Source: Lachnospiraceae bacterium UBA1683 (GTDB taxonomy: Bacteria; Bacillota; Clostridia; Lachnospirales; Lachnospiraceae). From it: DNA of 48,846 nucleotides. Made by a program: the position numbers and the translations under genes. Positions 16,018-25,073 of this stretch are shown in pieces (position 1 is the stretch's first letter; each line of letters begins with the position of its first letter). The stretch lies in assembly GCA_002320245.1 (NCBI GenBank), contig DCKD01000089.1, positions 3,027-51,872 on the forward strand, written 5' to 3'. The notes under the pieces were generated by a model. It made no database searches. It was not told the DNA's origin and worked only from the letters and a program-made list of their open reading frames with translations.

Positions 16018-18004
16018 TTCGGTTTTTTCCAGACTGGCAGCCACAAACCTGAAAAATAATCGGAAAACTTATGTGCCGTATATACTGACTTCCATTCTTA
16101 CTGTGATGATGTATTACATTATGGACGGGTTGTCGAAGAACCCTTATGTTACAGAGGGGGACGAATCCTTACAGCTCTGCCTGCAATATGCAAACGGTAT
16201 CATTATCGTTTTCGCAGTCATCTTTTTATTTTATACGAACAGCTTCCTTATAAAACGGCGGAAAAAGGAAATTGGTATTTATAATATTCTTGGGATGGGG
16301 AAACAGCATATTGCAAAAATGCTTGCGGTAGAGACGGTTATCATTGGAGGAATCAGTATTGGAGCGGGGCTTCTGTTCGGCGTTGTGTTCAGCAAATTGA
16401 TGTTTTTACTGCTGCTTAAAATTCTCCATTATGATATCCGGATGGGATTTTCGGTGTCAGCACAGAGCATTGTCACGACGATAGTACTCTTTGCCGGAAT
16501 CTTTCTCCTGACTCTGGTTTACAATCTGCTTCAGATTAAACTTGCGAATCCGGTGGAGCTTCTGCGCGGGGGAAGTCAGGGGGAGAAAGAACCAAAGACA
16601 AAATTACTGCTTGCGATATTCGGGGCGGCGGCGCTTGGAACCGGCTATTATATTGCAATCACGACTGAATCACCGGTATCGGCATTGGGCATGTTTTTCA
16701 TAGCGGTTCTCTGCGTCATTCTCGGAACATATGCACTGTTTATTGCGGGAAGTATCGTGCTGCTGAAACTGTTGCGCAGGAATAAGAGGTATTACTATCA
16801 GACAAAACATTTTACCGCGGTATCCGGCATGATTTACCGGATGAAACAAAATGCGGTCGGGCTGGCGAATATCTGTATTTTAAGTACGATGGTGCTTGTC
16901 ATGGTATCTACGACAGTGTCCCTGTATGTGGGGGTGGATGATGTGCTGAAGACACGTTTCCCAAATGAGTTTCAGATAAACCTGAAGCGGCCGGATGTGG
17001 CATCAGAGCAAAGGATTGCAGATATCGTGTCCGGGGTGACCAGAAAAAACGGGGTGAAGCCGGTATCGGAGACAGGGTATCATTATGGTTCGCTTACAGC
17101 ATTTTTGGAGAAAAATGAATTCCAATTGTATGGAGCCGGAGATTATTCTGCGGAAGACGCGTGCGGGGTGACTCTGATTCCTCTGGAAGATTACAATAAA
17201 ATGGAGGAAACTACCGTGAATCTTGCGGATAATGAGGTATTGCTGTTCTATGACGGGACAGATACCTTTAATCAGGATACCATTTCGCTTGACGGCAGAA
17301 ACTATCGTGTGGCGAAAGAACTGGATGGCATGAAGATTAAAAAGAAAAGTGCATCGGAGGTGATAGCTACGTATTATATTATCATGAAAGATACAAACCA
17401 GATACAGGTATGTCTTGATGATGCATATCAAAACAGTGCTCTGAATGAAGAATGGAAAGCGTTGTATCAATCGATGGATTACCAGTATGCGTTTGACATG
17501 CAGGGGGATGAAGAACATAAAACTCAGGCAATGACAGAAATAAGAAACCGGATTACTCAGGAGGTGCCGGAAGCGTTTTGTGCCGGCAGGGAGCTGAACA
17601 GAGAAAGTTTCTACAGCCTGTACGGAGGTCTGCTGTTTATCGGTATTTATCTCGGGGCAATCTTCCTTATGGCAACGGTATTGATTATTTATTACAAACA
17701 GATTTCCGAGGGCTATGATGACCGGGAACGGTATCAGATTATGCAGAAAGTCGGTATGAGCAAGAAAGAAGTCAAACGCTCTATCCAGAGCCAGATTCTG
17801 ACAGTTTTCTTCCTGCCGCTTGTGGCAGCGGTTATCCATATTGCTGTGGCATTTCGGATTATTACCAAATTGCTGGCGATGCTGAACCTTGTAAATGTGC
17901 CGTTGTTCATGAATTGCACGATTGCAACCGTGGGTGTGTTTGCGGTGTTCTACGGAATTGTGTATGCATTGACGGCGAGGGAGTATTACAGACTTGTCAA
18001 TTGA
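16010..18004 (+). CDS. BceB-type ABC transporter permease
   Basis: 664 residues from the ATG at 16010, preceded by GGGAGGTG; a GTG at 16001 is inside that site. It has about ten membrane segments with two FtsX-like units (near residues 20-200 and 535-660) and a large extracellular domain of roughly 200 residues (about 310-530) between helices 7 and 8, the hallmark of BceB and the ligand-binding region. Interaction with the BceS-type kinase would couple flux to gene induction. Confidence 0.92.
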   Translation: MRSSVFSRLAATNLKNNRKTYVPYILTSILTVMMYYIMDGLSKNPYVTEGDESLQLCLQYANGIIIVFAVIFLFYTNSFLIKRRKKEIGIYNILGMGKQHIAKMLAVETVIIGGISIGAGLLFGVVFSKLMFLLLLKILHYDIRMGFSVSAQSIVTTIVLFAGIFLLTLVYNLLQIKLANPVELLRGGSQGEKEPKTKLLLAIFGAAALGTGYYIAITTESPVSALGMFFIAVLCVILGTYALFIAGSIVLLKLLRRNKRYYYQTKHFTAVSGMIYRMKQNAVGLANICILSTMVLVMVSTTVSLYVGVDDVLKTRFPNEFQINLKRPDVASEQRIADIVSGVTRKNGVKPVSETGYHYGSLTAFLEKNEFQLYGAGDYSAEDACGVTLIPLEDYNKMEETTVNLADNEVLLFYDGTDTFNQDTISLDGRNYRVAKELDGMKIKKKSASEVIATYYIIMKDTNQIQVCLDDAYQNSALNEEWKALYQSMDYQYAFDMQGDEEHKTQAMTEIRNRITQEVPEAFCAGRELNRESFYSLYGGLLFIGIYLGAIFLMATVLIIYYKQISEGYDDRERYQIMQKVGMSKKEVKRSIQSQILTVFFLPLVAAVIHIAVAFRIITKLLAMLNLVNVPLFMNCTIATVGVFAVFYGIVYALTAREYYRLVN

Positions 18005-18035
18005 GTAAAATGTTGTAACAGTTCAGAGTTATCTC

Positions 18036-18081
18036 GGTAAATAGCAAAGACGCATCGAAAAATCCTACGGATTTTTCGATG
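18036..18081 (+). terminator. Hairpin after the bceAB operon within a repeated motif
   Basis: CATCGAAAAATCC (18053-18065) and GGATTTTTCGATG (18069-18081) form a perfect 13-bp stem with a 3-nt loop. It is preceded by GGTAAATAGCAAAGACGCAT, nearly repeated at 37815. It probably ends the bceAB transcript although the T-run is inside the stem. Confidence 0.55.
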
Positions 18082-18122
18082 TCCCGTCAGTTCTGCTGTG
18101 GGGGGATTGGTGAAAGTAAACA

Positions 18123-18151
18123 GGCGGTCTTATGCGGAAGATAAGACCGCC
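18123..18151. terminator. Convergent hairpin between bceB and the glycosyltransferase gene
   Basis: GGCGGTCTTAT (18123-18133) and ATAAGACCGCC (18141-18151) form a perfect 11-bp stem with a 7-nt loop. It lies just past the stop of the minus-strand glycosyltransferase gene, so it may end that transcript. Confidence 0.55.
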
Positions 18152-18174
18152 GGGCTGTTAAATTGGCGGATTGT

Positions 18175-19479
18175 TTACAGCACCCGCAGAATATTCTCTT
18201 TGATTTTCTCGGAGAGCTGTGCATACCGGACAAGTTCATCCTCGGTAAAACCGGAAAAACGGGTCTGGTCATAATCACTTTGTACAACCGCAAGGTCCGA
18301 GATGATATCATCAGATTCCGGTAAAAGTGTAATGATTAATTGTTTAGGGCTGCGTAGTTCTTCCAGTTTTATAAACCCTTTTGCCGTCAGTTTCTGAAGG
18401 GTGACAGAAAGTGTCCTTCGGGAAATGCCGATAAAGTCCGCCAGCTCTTTTTTGTCCGATACTTTATGGGGATGGCTCAGGTAAAGAAGTACCCATGTTT
18501 CGTTCATGGTCAGGCTGTTTTTCAGGGCAACCGGTTCCAGATAACGCTCTAAAAGCTTGTGGTTCCGGTAGGCGTCCATGACAATTCCCTCGCTTTCCAA
18601 TGCCTCGCGGCAGACAAAGCTGCGCTCATCACCGAGTCTTTTTGTCCCGGGAAGGATGGAAGGGGCAACCGCCCCGTCGCCGGCAGCATCAAGGAGAAAA
18701 CGATACACCTGCAGACGGTTTTTGTCGTATTCTTCTTCATTGAATACATTTTTGTAAAAATTGTTATAATAGTCGAATACCATCAGTTTCATTTTGATTG
18801 TATTTGTAATGCTGGCTCCCTGTGCAACGAGGGAGCCTTTCGTTTTGACATAGTAGTACACCGGTGCCTTCAGAGCGTAAATGTGTTCGGTATGGCGAAT
18901 GTATTCCAGATTGAACATAAAATCTTCGCACCAACTGATTCTGGTGTCCATGCGAAGCTGGAATTGCTCAATGATATCTCTCCGGTACAGTTTATTCCAG
19001 ATGACGCCGTAATAAAAATCGGCAGGATTTTCCATCATATGCTCCGCAAATTCTTCTCTGGACAATGCACCGTCTTCGTCAATATCTCCCTTCTGTGAAA
19101 CACGTTCCCCGACCACGCGGTAAAAATCAGCAATGACCATGTCGCAGCCGGATTCCTGGGAAGAGCGGACAAGCAGCTTTGTTGCGTCCGGCGTAATCCA
19201 GTCATCGCTGTCCAAAAACTGGATATAAGTTCCCTGTGCCTTGTCCAGCGCATGGTTCCGGGCGGCGGAGACGCCGCTGTTTTCCTGATGCAGGACGCGA
19301 ACACGGGAGTCGGATGACGCATATGCATCGCAGATTTTCCCGGAAGAATCCGGGCTGCCGTCATCGATAAGCAGTAATTCAAAATTGGTATATTCCTGAT
19401 TTAAAATACTGTCCACACAGCGTTTAATAAATTTTTCCGCCTTGTAGACAGGTACGATAATGCTGACTTCTGGTTTCAT
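18175..19479 (-). CDS. GT2 glycosyltransferase fused to a MarR-like winged helix
   Basis: 434 residues from the ATG at 19479 (MKPEVSIIVPVYKAE), with GGAGGG 11 bp upstream; a longer frame from 19533 contains that site. Residues 1-230 are a family 2 glycosyltransferase: nucleotide-binding LLIDDGSPDSSG, DQxG-like region, DSDDW and ISWCEDFMFNLEY. Residues about 315-434 look like a MarR winged helix: LTMNETWVLLYLSHPHKVSDK, ELADFIGISRRTLSVTLQKL, GFIKLEEL and a long C-terminal helix. A soluble sugar-transferase with a DNA-binding output domain is unusual; regulation by substrate, or a domain of non-DNA function, are both possible. It is a single-gene unit. Confidence 0.85.
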   Translation of the reverse strand: MKPEVSIIVPVYKAEKFIKRCVDSILNQEYTNFELLLIDDGSPDSSGKICDAYASSDSRVRVLHQENSGVSAARNHALDKAQGTYIQFLDSDDWITPDATKLLVRSSQESGCDMVIADFYRVVGERVSQKGDIDEDGALSREEFAEHMMENPADFYYGVIWNKLYRRDIIEQFQLRMDTRISWCEDFMFNLEYIRHTEHIYALKAPVYYYVKTKGSLVAQGASITNTIKMKLMVFDYYNNFYKNVFNEEEYDKNRLQVYRFLLDAAGDGAVAPSILPGTKRLGDERSFVCREALESEGIVMDAYRNHKLLERYLEPVALKNSLTMNETWVLLYLSHPHKVSDKKELADFIGISRRTLSVTLQKLTAKGFIKLEELRSPKQLIITLLPESDDIISDLAVVQSDYDQTRFSGFTEDELVRYAQLSEKIKENILRVL

Positions 19480-19590
19480 AAGTTTATACACCCTCCTGTT
19501 TCTAACTATAACAAAGGAGCCATATATTTTCAAGAAGGGGTGTAAATCTGTATGGCTGAACAGAAACTTATTTTTAGGTGTTTCTCGGGC

Positions 19591-19619
19591 TTTACAAAAG
19601 AATAGAAGTGTGGTATTGT
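19591..19619 (+). promoter_or_regulatory. lon promoter
   Basis: TTTACA at 19591-19596 and TATTGT at 19614-19619 are spaced by 17 bp. The predicted transcription start falls just before or within the CIRCE element. Confidence 0.6.
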
Positions 19620-19629
19620 TACATTAAAA

Positions 19630-19656
19630 TTAGCACTCAATACAAAAGAGTGCTAA
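19630..19656. promoter_or_regulatory. CIRCE operator (HrcA site) upstream of lon
   Basis: A perfect CIRCE element: TTAGCACTC, nine bases, GAGTGCTAA. HrcA binds this sequence and represses class I heat-shock genes, usually groESL and hrcA-dnaK. Its position right after the -10 box of lon means that Lon should belong to the HrcA regulon here. Confidence 0.95.
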
Positions 19657-19705
19657 TAAGGACGAGGGGGAACTGTTAATAATTCATTCAGAAAGGGCGA
19701 CAAAT

Positions 19706-21976
19706 ATGATAGTAGTACCTATTTATGATATGATTATTTTACCGGGAGTGTCATTCTATTTTAAGAAGGATGTCCTTCAGGAATTGAATGTAACGGAAGC
19801 CAGCGCGGGAGATGAGCTATTGTTTTTGATTCAGCGGGAGGACAAGAAACAATCAGAACTTACGGTGGAAGATTTTTATCCAATCGGCGTGTCCGGCAGT
19901 GTCGAGTCCATTGACGGTGAGGGGAACGTCAGTGTACAGACGAAAAGCCGTGTCAATATTACAGAGCTGGAAATTACGGAGGGAAAGATTACGGCAGAGG
20001 CGGTGAACCGCGCCGATGTTGAAGATTTGGATGCAAAGGAATGGCAGCAGCGGTTTGAGAAGATGCGGACGGCACTGCTTCGGTTTGCGCAGGGATTCCA
20101 GTGGGGTGTCTGGGCGCGGGGGTACATTTTGCATTGGAAATCTATCAGTGAGATTGTGTCATCACTGTCCGCATATCTGAACCTGTCAAGCGAGGAAAAG
20201 TACCAGATTCTTGAGGCGGATACGTCAACGGAGCGTGTGGAGAAGATGGAGCGCGCGGTGTATGAGTTCATGGAAGTGGCAAAAGTCGGAGAAGAGGCGG
20301 AGAATGCACAGCAGGAGACACATGAGAAAGTTTACCGGGAAGATGCGCTCAAGAAACAGATTGATTTTCTCCAGCGCCAGTTGGATGAGCTCCATCCGGA
20401 AAATGTGTCCGATGTGCGCCGCTTCGAGCAGAAGATTCAGGAATCCGGCATGAATGAGACTGCGCGGAAAGAGGCGGAAAAAGTACTGAACCGGATGAAA
20501 CAGGAGGGGAAGGACAGCCATGAGTATGGGATGCTTTACGACTATCTGGACTTTGTGACCAGCCTGTCATGGAAGAAGGAGGAAGTGGAGCAGGTAGACC
20601 TTGCGGAGGCGGAGCAGATTCTGGACAAAGAGCATTATGGCCTGAAAAAAGTAAAAGAGAGAATCATCCAGCAGATTGCCGTAATGCAGCTCAACTGCAG
20701 ACAGGCGGGCTCGATTTTGCTGTTTGTGGGGGCACCGGGAACCGGCAAGACGAGTATCGGCCAGAGCATTGCGGAGGCATTACATAGAAAGTATGTCCGC
20801 ATCAGTCTGGGCGGGGTGCGTGATGAGGCAGAAATCCGCGGACACAGGCGGACTTATGTGGGTGCGATGCCGGGAAGGATTATGGAAGGGATGAAACGCT
20901 GCGGAGCGTCTAATCCGGTCATGGTGCTGGATGAGGTAGATAAGCTGTCAAAAGATTTCAGCGGCGACCCGGCAAGTGCATTGCTGGAGGTGCTGGACCC
21001 GGAGCAGAATAATAATTTTACTGACCATTATCTGAATGTGCCGTATGACCTTTCCGATGTATTGTTTGTCTGTACGGCAAACTCTGCGGATACGATACCG
21101 GAGCCGCTTCTGAACCGTATGGAAGCTATTCAGTTTCCGGGATATACGGCGGTGGAAAAATTCCAGATTGCACGGAGGCATCTGCTTCCAAAGGCGATGG
21201 AAAATATGGGAATTAAGGCAAAGAATCTGAAAGTGACAGACGAGGCGCTTCAATCCGTTATCCATGATTATACGATGGAGGCGGGAGTCCGGGGCTTGAA
21301 GAAACAGATGGATACACTGTGCCGTTATGCGGCGGTGAAACTTGTAAAAGGAGAGCAGAAAAGCATCACGGTGAATCCGAAGCGGCTGCAGGATTTTCTG
21401 GATGAGAAACCGATTCGGCACGAAGGCATATTGGAAGAAAAACAGCCGGGTGTTGTGACCGGACTGGCATGGACGGCTGCAGGCGGAGAGATTTTGTTTA
21501 TTGAGACAATGATGACAAAAGGCTCCGGCAAGGTTCAGATTACCGGACAGCTTGGCGATGTGATGAAAGAATCCGTACAGATTGCGGTCAGCCTTGTGAA
21601 ATTCATGTATCCGGAGGCAGCGGATAAGTTCAGGAAAAATGACCTGCACATCCATGTTCCGGCAGGCGCGATCCCGAAGGACGGACCATCGGCAGGAATT
21701 ACGCTGACAACAGCACTTACGTCGTTGATTACAGGAAAAGCAGTCAGTCCCGAATATGCGATGACCGGAGAAGTATCTCTGCGCGGCGGCATAATGCCGA
21801 TTGGCGGTTTGCCGGAGAAACTGATGGCAGCCCAGAGGGCGGGCATTTCAAAGGTGTTCATTCCGGAGAAAAATGTAGACGATTTGGATGACGTTGCAGA
21901 AGAAGTAAAAGAAAAACTGGAAATTATCCCGGTGAAGAGAGTGACGGACGTTTTGAAACGGTTGGAGTTACGGTAA
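19706..21976 (+). CDS. lon: ATP-dependent protease LonA
   Basis: 756 residues, slightly shorter than B. subtilis LonA. A divergent N-terminal substrate-binding domain and coiled-coil linker (1-300) precede the AAA+ module with Walker A GAPGTGKTS (about 342-350), Walker B VMVLDEVDK and the sensor arginines, then the protease domain with the catalytic S662 in PKDGPSAGIT and K705 in GGLPEKLMA (43 apart, as in E. coli S679/K722). It degrades misfolded and regulatory proteins in the cytoplasm. CIRCE control indicates heat induction. It is followed 21 bp later by the glycosylase gene, possibly cotranscribed. Confidence 0.97.
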   Translation: MIVVPIYDMIILPGVSFYFKKDVLQELNVTEASAGDELLFLIQREDKKQSELTVEDFYPIGVSGSVESIDGEGNVSVQTKSRVNITELEITEGKITAEAVNRADVEDLDAKEWQQRFEKMRTALLRFAQGFQWGVWARGYILHWKSISEIVSSLSAYLNLSSEEKYQILEADTSTERVEKMERAVYEFMEVAKVGEEAENAQQETHEKVYREDALKKQIDFLQRQLDELHPENVSDVRRFEQKIQESGMNETARKEAEKVLNRMKQEGKDSHEYGMLYDYLDFVTSLSWKKEEVEQVDLAEAEQILDKEHYGLKKVKERIIQQIAVMQLNCRQAGSILLFVGAPGTGKTSIGQSIAEALHRKYVRISLGGVRDEAEIRGHRRTYVGAMPGRIMEGMKRCGASNPVMVLDEVDKLSKDFSGDPASALLEVLDPEQNNNFTDHYLNVPYDLSDVLFVCTANSADTIPEPLLNRMEAIQFPGYTAVEKFQIARRHLLPKAMENMGIKAKNLKVTDEALQSVIHDYTMEAGVRGLKKQMDTLCRYAAVKLVKGEQKSITVNPKRLQDFLDEKPIRHEGILEEKQPGVVTGLAWTAAGGEILFIETMMTKGSGKVQITGQLGDVMKESVQIAVSLVKFMYPEAADKFRKNDLHIHVPAGAIPKDGPSAGITLTTALTSLITGKAVSPEYAMTGEVSLRGGIMPIGGLPEKLMAAQRAGISKVFIPEKNVDDLDDVAEEVKEKLEIIPVKRVTDVLKRLELR

Positions 21977-21997
21977 TGTGGCGGGGAGGATGATGAT

Positions 21998-22534
21998 ATG
22001 GGCAGGAAAAAAATACCGGTGGAAAGGGAAATACGATACAGACGTGTGTCCCATGAGTTTGAGCCCGTGTTTGATGCACAGTCCAAAGTACTGATTCTTG
22101 GCACGTTTCCGTCCGTGAAGTCCAGAGAGCAGAATTTTTATTACGGACATCCGCAGAATCGGTTCTGGAAAGTAATTGCGCGGCTGACGGACAGTGATGT
22201 GCCGCAGACAATTGAAGAGAAAAAACGGGTTCTTCTGGAGCATGGAATTGCAGTATGGGATGTCATTGAGAGCTGTGATATCATTGGTTCCAGTGACAGC
22301 AGTATCCGCAATGTCGTTCCGGCAGATTTGAATCGGATTTTACGGCGTACAGATATCCGGAACATTTATGCCAATGGTGGGACAGCAAAAAAGCTGTATG
22401 AAAAATACAGTCAGAAAGAGACCGGCAGGGCGATTGCGGGGCTGCCGTCCACCAGTCCCGCGAATGCAGCGTATACCATCGAACGGCTGATGGAGTACTG
22501 GAGTGTAATAGCAACTGATTTATGTAAAACATGA
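21998..22534 (+). CDS. Hypoxanthine-DNA glycosylase (UDG family 6-like)
   Basis: 178 residues. VLILGTFPSVKSREQNFYYG and HPQNRFWKVIARL are the signature blocks of DNA-deoxyinosine (hypoxanthine) glycosylases of the uracil-DNA glycosylase superfamily; LPSTSPANA is the C-terminal DNA-intercalating motif. It removes deaminated adenine from DNA in base-excision repair. It starts 21 bp after lon, so heat-linked coexpression is possible. Confidence 0.9.
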   Translation: MGRKKIPVEREIRYRRVSHEFEPVFDAQSKVLILGTFPSVKSREQNFYYGHPQNRFWKVIARLTDSDVPQTIEEKKRVLLEHGIAVWDVIESCDIIGSSDSSIRNVVPADLNRILRRTDIRNIYANGGTAKKLYEKYSQKETGRAIAGLPSTSPANAAYTIERLMEYWSVIATDLCKT

Positions 22535-22670
22535 GAAGGCTAATGCCACCGCATCGCCTCATTCCTCCGCCCTGCGGACTGAAATTTCATTCTCCGCTAT
22601 TTAACTGAAAGTGAATGAAGCGGTGCACTAGAGCGTTGTGATTGTACATAGAATATGGAGTGATGCGTAT

Positions 22671-23294
22671 ATGAAAGAAAGTAATCGGTTAAAAGAAAAT
22701 CTGACGGACAGTGAATTTAACATCAAGGGAGAGTGTGCCATCAGTCTGTTGCTGACAAAGCTGGATATCATCAATATTGATTTGTCCAGAAAGATAGGGC
22801 GGAATGTAATTCAGATGCGGTACGGCCGGATGAAAACCTATGAGAGTACCTGTAAAAAATTAAAAAAGAAAAATCTGGAAAAGACGTTTTCGGCGGCAGT
22901 GGAGAATCTGACGGACTTAATCGGAGTCCGCGCAATCTGTTCTTATGTGGATGATATTTATAAGGTTGCGGGGATTCTGGAGAAACAGAAGGATATCCGT
23001 CTTCTGAGAGTAAAGGATTATATTGATGCTCCGAAGAAGTCGGGATATCAAAGCCTGCATCTGATTCTGGAAATCCCCATATCCTTTCAGGAGGGAATCC
23101 AGTGGATGAAGGTGGAACTGCAGCTCCGCACTGCGGCGATGGATTACTGGGCAAATCTGGACCATCAACTGCGCTATAAAAAAGGAAAAAAAGAGGCAAA
23201 ACTAATTGACGAAGAGTTACGGCAATGTGCGGAGGAAGTCGGGAAACTAGACAGGAAAATGATGGAAATCCGAAAGAAAATTGATAAAATATGA
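22671..23294 (+). CDS. Small alarmone synthetase (RelA/SpoT-domain GTP pyrophosphokinase)
   Basis: 207 residues from the ATG at 22671 with TGGAG ten bases upstream; a GTG at 22638 gives an N-terminal extension without a good site. Only the synthetase domain is present: MRYGRMKTYESTCKKL, LIGVRAICSYVDDIY, KKSGYQSLHLILE and VELQLRTAAMDYWANLDHQLRYK. This fits RelQ/YjbM-type enzymes that make (p)ppGpp from ATP and GTP or GDP without a hydrolase domain. A conserved C-terminal helix would drive tetramer formation. Confidence 0.92.
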   Translation: MKESNRLKENLTDSEFNIKGECAISLLLTKLDIINIDLSRKIGRNVIQMRYGRMKTYESTCKKLKKKNLEKTFSAAVENLTDLIGVRAICSYVDDIYKVAGILEKQKDIRLLRVKDYIDAPKKSGYQSLHLILEIPISFQEGIQWMKVELQLRTAAMDYWANLDHQLRYKKGKKEAKLIDEELRQCAEEVGKLDRKMMEIRKKIDKI

Positions 23295-23352
23295 TTACAT
23301 GGCTGCTTGATCCGTTGCTCGCGGGAATAAAAGGGAGAAGGGAGTATGGAAT

Positions 23353-23934
23353 ATGGTTGAAAAGGGAGTAGCATTCGGCAGGTTTCAGGTGTTTCATCTG
23401 AAACATATGGAGTATATTCTTGCCGCAAAGATGCGCTGTAAGAAATTATATATCGGGATTACACATTCCGATATCGTGTCTTTTGCCGCAACCTCTGCGT
23501 TGGATGTACACGGAGTCACAAAGCGGGATAACCCGATGACTTATCTGGAGCGTTGTGAAATGATTGAAGGGGCGCTGCTGGACTTTGGTGTGAGACGGGA
23601 AGAGTTTGAAATCATTCCGTTTCCAATCAGCCAGCCGGATTTGATTTTGCAGTATGCGCCAAAGGACGCAATCTACTTTATGAGCATCTGCAGTGCGTGG
23701 GACGAGGAACAATATCATGCCCTGCAGGGAATCGGAATCAATCCGGAGGTGCTTTGGAGACGGAATGAGCAGGAGGCCGCAATCACCGGAACGAAGATTC
23801 GCGAAATGATTGTATCCGGCGGCGACTGGAAAAATCAAGTGCCGAAATCGGTGAGCGAATACATCGTAAGCAATGCAATTGATGAAAGAATCAAGAAGTT
23901 GAATTACCTGTTTGGGCAGGAAAACGATAATTAA
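23353..23934 (+). CDS. Nicotinamide-nucleotide adenylyltransferase-like protein
   Basis: 193 residues with the nucleotidyltransferase signature GRFQVFHLKHMEYI (the H-x-x-H of GRFQP-x-H-x-GH) and the C-terminal TGTKIREMI (ISxTxxR type). This resembles archaeal/NadR-type NMN adenylyltransferases, which condense NMN and ATP to NAD. The internal MSICSAWDEEQYHALQ also suits that group. A different nucleotidyl acceptor cannot be excluded. The start is chosen at 23353 after GGGAGAAGGGAG. Confidence 0.75.
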   Translation: MVEKGVAFGRFQVFHLKHMEYILAAKMRCKKLYIGITHSDIVSFAATSALDVHGVTKRDNPMTYLERCEMIEGALLDFGVRREEFEIIPFPISQPDLILQYAPKDAIYFMSICSAWDEEQYHALQGIGINPEVLWRRNEQEAAITGTKIREMIVSGGDWKNQVPKSVSEYIVSNAIDERIKKLNYLFGQENDN

Positions 23935-23969
23935 TACATCGTCCTTCAGGTGATTCGGTTTTATACGGC

Positions 23970-24022
23970 GGAAAAAAGAAGGGCGTGCCTGTAATTCAAC
24001 ATGGGAATTGCAGGTACGCCCT
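23970..24022 (-). terminator. Terminator at the convergent NMNAT/hemolysin III junction
   Basis: An 18-bp stem (23980-23997 with 24005-24022, two G-U pairs) is followed on the minus strand by TTCTTTTTT. It ends the hemolysin III transcript and may stop the opposite one as well. Confidence 0.8.
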
Positions 24023-24031
24023 GTGTGATTC

Positions 24032-24688
24032 TTAAGGCAGCAGATATGCATACATCACAACGAAGTGACATGCGCTTCCGCCCATTACAAACAGGTGAAA
24101 GATTTCGTGGCTTCCGAAATTCTTGTGTTTGCTGTTGAAAATGGGAAGCTTCAGGGCATAAATAATCCCCCCGACTGTGTAAATGATACCGCCGGCGAGC
24201 AGCCACCCGAAGGCTGCCGGGCTCATGGAGTTCAGTATCTGTGTAAATGCCAGAACGCAGGTCCAGCCCATCCCGATATAGAGGACGGAGGAAACCCACT
24301 TCGGGCAGAATACCCAGAATGCCTTAATCAGGATACCGGCAATTGCAAAACTCCATACGATGGCGAGAAGAATCATACCGGTGCGTCCTTTTAATACAAG
24401 CAGGCAAATCGGTGTATAACTTCCGGCAATTAAAACGGAAATCATCATATGGTCAATTTTTTTTAAAATGGTGTTGACTTTTTGTGATAAATCAAATGTA
24501 TGGTAAGTCGTGCTGGCTGCATACAATAGAACCAGACTGATTGCATAAATCGTGAGCGAAATAATGTAAATCCGGCCCGGCTCATGCGCTGCTTTGATTA
24601 ACATAGGAATTGCGGCGAAAATCGCCATCAGCATTCCGATAAAATGGGTAATTGCACTTCCCGGTTCTTTAATGTGTTGCTGTTTCAT
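24032..24688 (-). CDS. Hemolysin III / PAQR-family membrane protein
   Basis: 218 residues with seven predicted membrane segments. Family residues are visible: EPGSAITHFIG, STTYHTF, KIDHMMI, GSYTPICL and the C-terminal HEIFHLFVMGGSACHFV; the histidines and aspartate form the zinc site of PAQR proteins. Despite the historical name, a membrane-lipid amidohydrolase or stress role is more likely than haemolysis. GGGAGG precedes the ATG by 9 bp. It is monocistronic. Confidence 0.92.
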   Translation of the reverse strand: MKQQHIKEPGSAITHFIGMLMAIFAAIPMLIKAAHEPGRIYIISLTIYAISLVLLYAASTTYHTFDLSQKVNTILKKIDHMMISVLIAGSYTPICLLVLKGRTGMILLAIVWSFAIAGILIKAFWVFCPKWVSSVLYIGMGWTCVLAFTQILNSMSPAAFGWLLAGGIIYTVGGIIYALKLPIFNSKHKNFGSHEIFHLFVMGGSACHFVVMYAYLLP

Positions 24689-24978
24689 AAAAATACGCCT
24701 CCCATAGTTGTGTATCGTTGAATGTAGCCTCCGTTAACAATGCATGTGTTTCATTGTCAGCGAAAGGCAGGATTTAAGTCTACTATAGAACTTAAAACCA
24801 AGACAAAGATACAATGTAAGTTTATAAGTAGTTTTTAAAACTACATTTAATATATGCATATATTACAACACATATTACGAAAAGGCAAGAAAAATTTTAA
24901 TTTCCGCGGGCAGCGAGCCAATCAGCCATGCTTGCATGGATATTTGGCTTTAGTGCTTAAGCTTTTTTCAAAATCAAA
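24689..24978. other. Gene-free stretch with a palindrome
   Basis: No gene is supported. AGCCAA (24916) and TTGGCT (24944) enclose a perfect palindrome CCATGC-TT-GCATGG (24926-24939), making a nested hairpin at 24916-24949. The rest is AT-rich and should hold the promoter of the hemolysin III gene. Confidence 0.5.
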
Positions 24979-25019
24979 GACGGGCGTGAGCCGGCAAATT
25001 GCCGTATGTCACGCCCGTC
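24979..25019 (-). terminator. Terminator of carbamate kinase gene
   Basis: GACGGGCGTGA and TCACGCCCGTC form a perfect 11-bp stem with an inner CGGC/GCCG pairing; on the minus strand TTTGATTTTG follows. It is 55 bp past the arcC stop. Confidence 0.75.
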
Positions 25020-25045
25020 AGTTTATGGAACGGTATTTTATGGGA

Positions 25046-25069
25046 TAGGAAAGTTCTTCGAATTTCCTA
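25046..25069. repeat. TAGGAAAGTTC palindrome, copy 1
   Basis: TAGGAAAGTTC, a TTC loop and GAATTTCCTA form a hairpin just after arcC. The same motif in a longer, almost perfect form lies at 42323-42367. Confidence 0.6.
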
Positions 25070-25073
25070 AATT

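Noticed and set aside
17003..17839. 278-codon minus-strand frame inside the BceB-type gene
   Set aside because: Antisense shadow of a conserved permease; His/Phe/Cys-rich composition is typical of reverse-frame artefacts.
21535..22104. 189-codon minus-strand frame across the end of lon
   Set aside because: It is antisense to the conserved Lon protease domain and has no family features.
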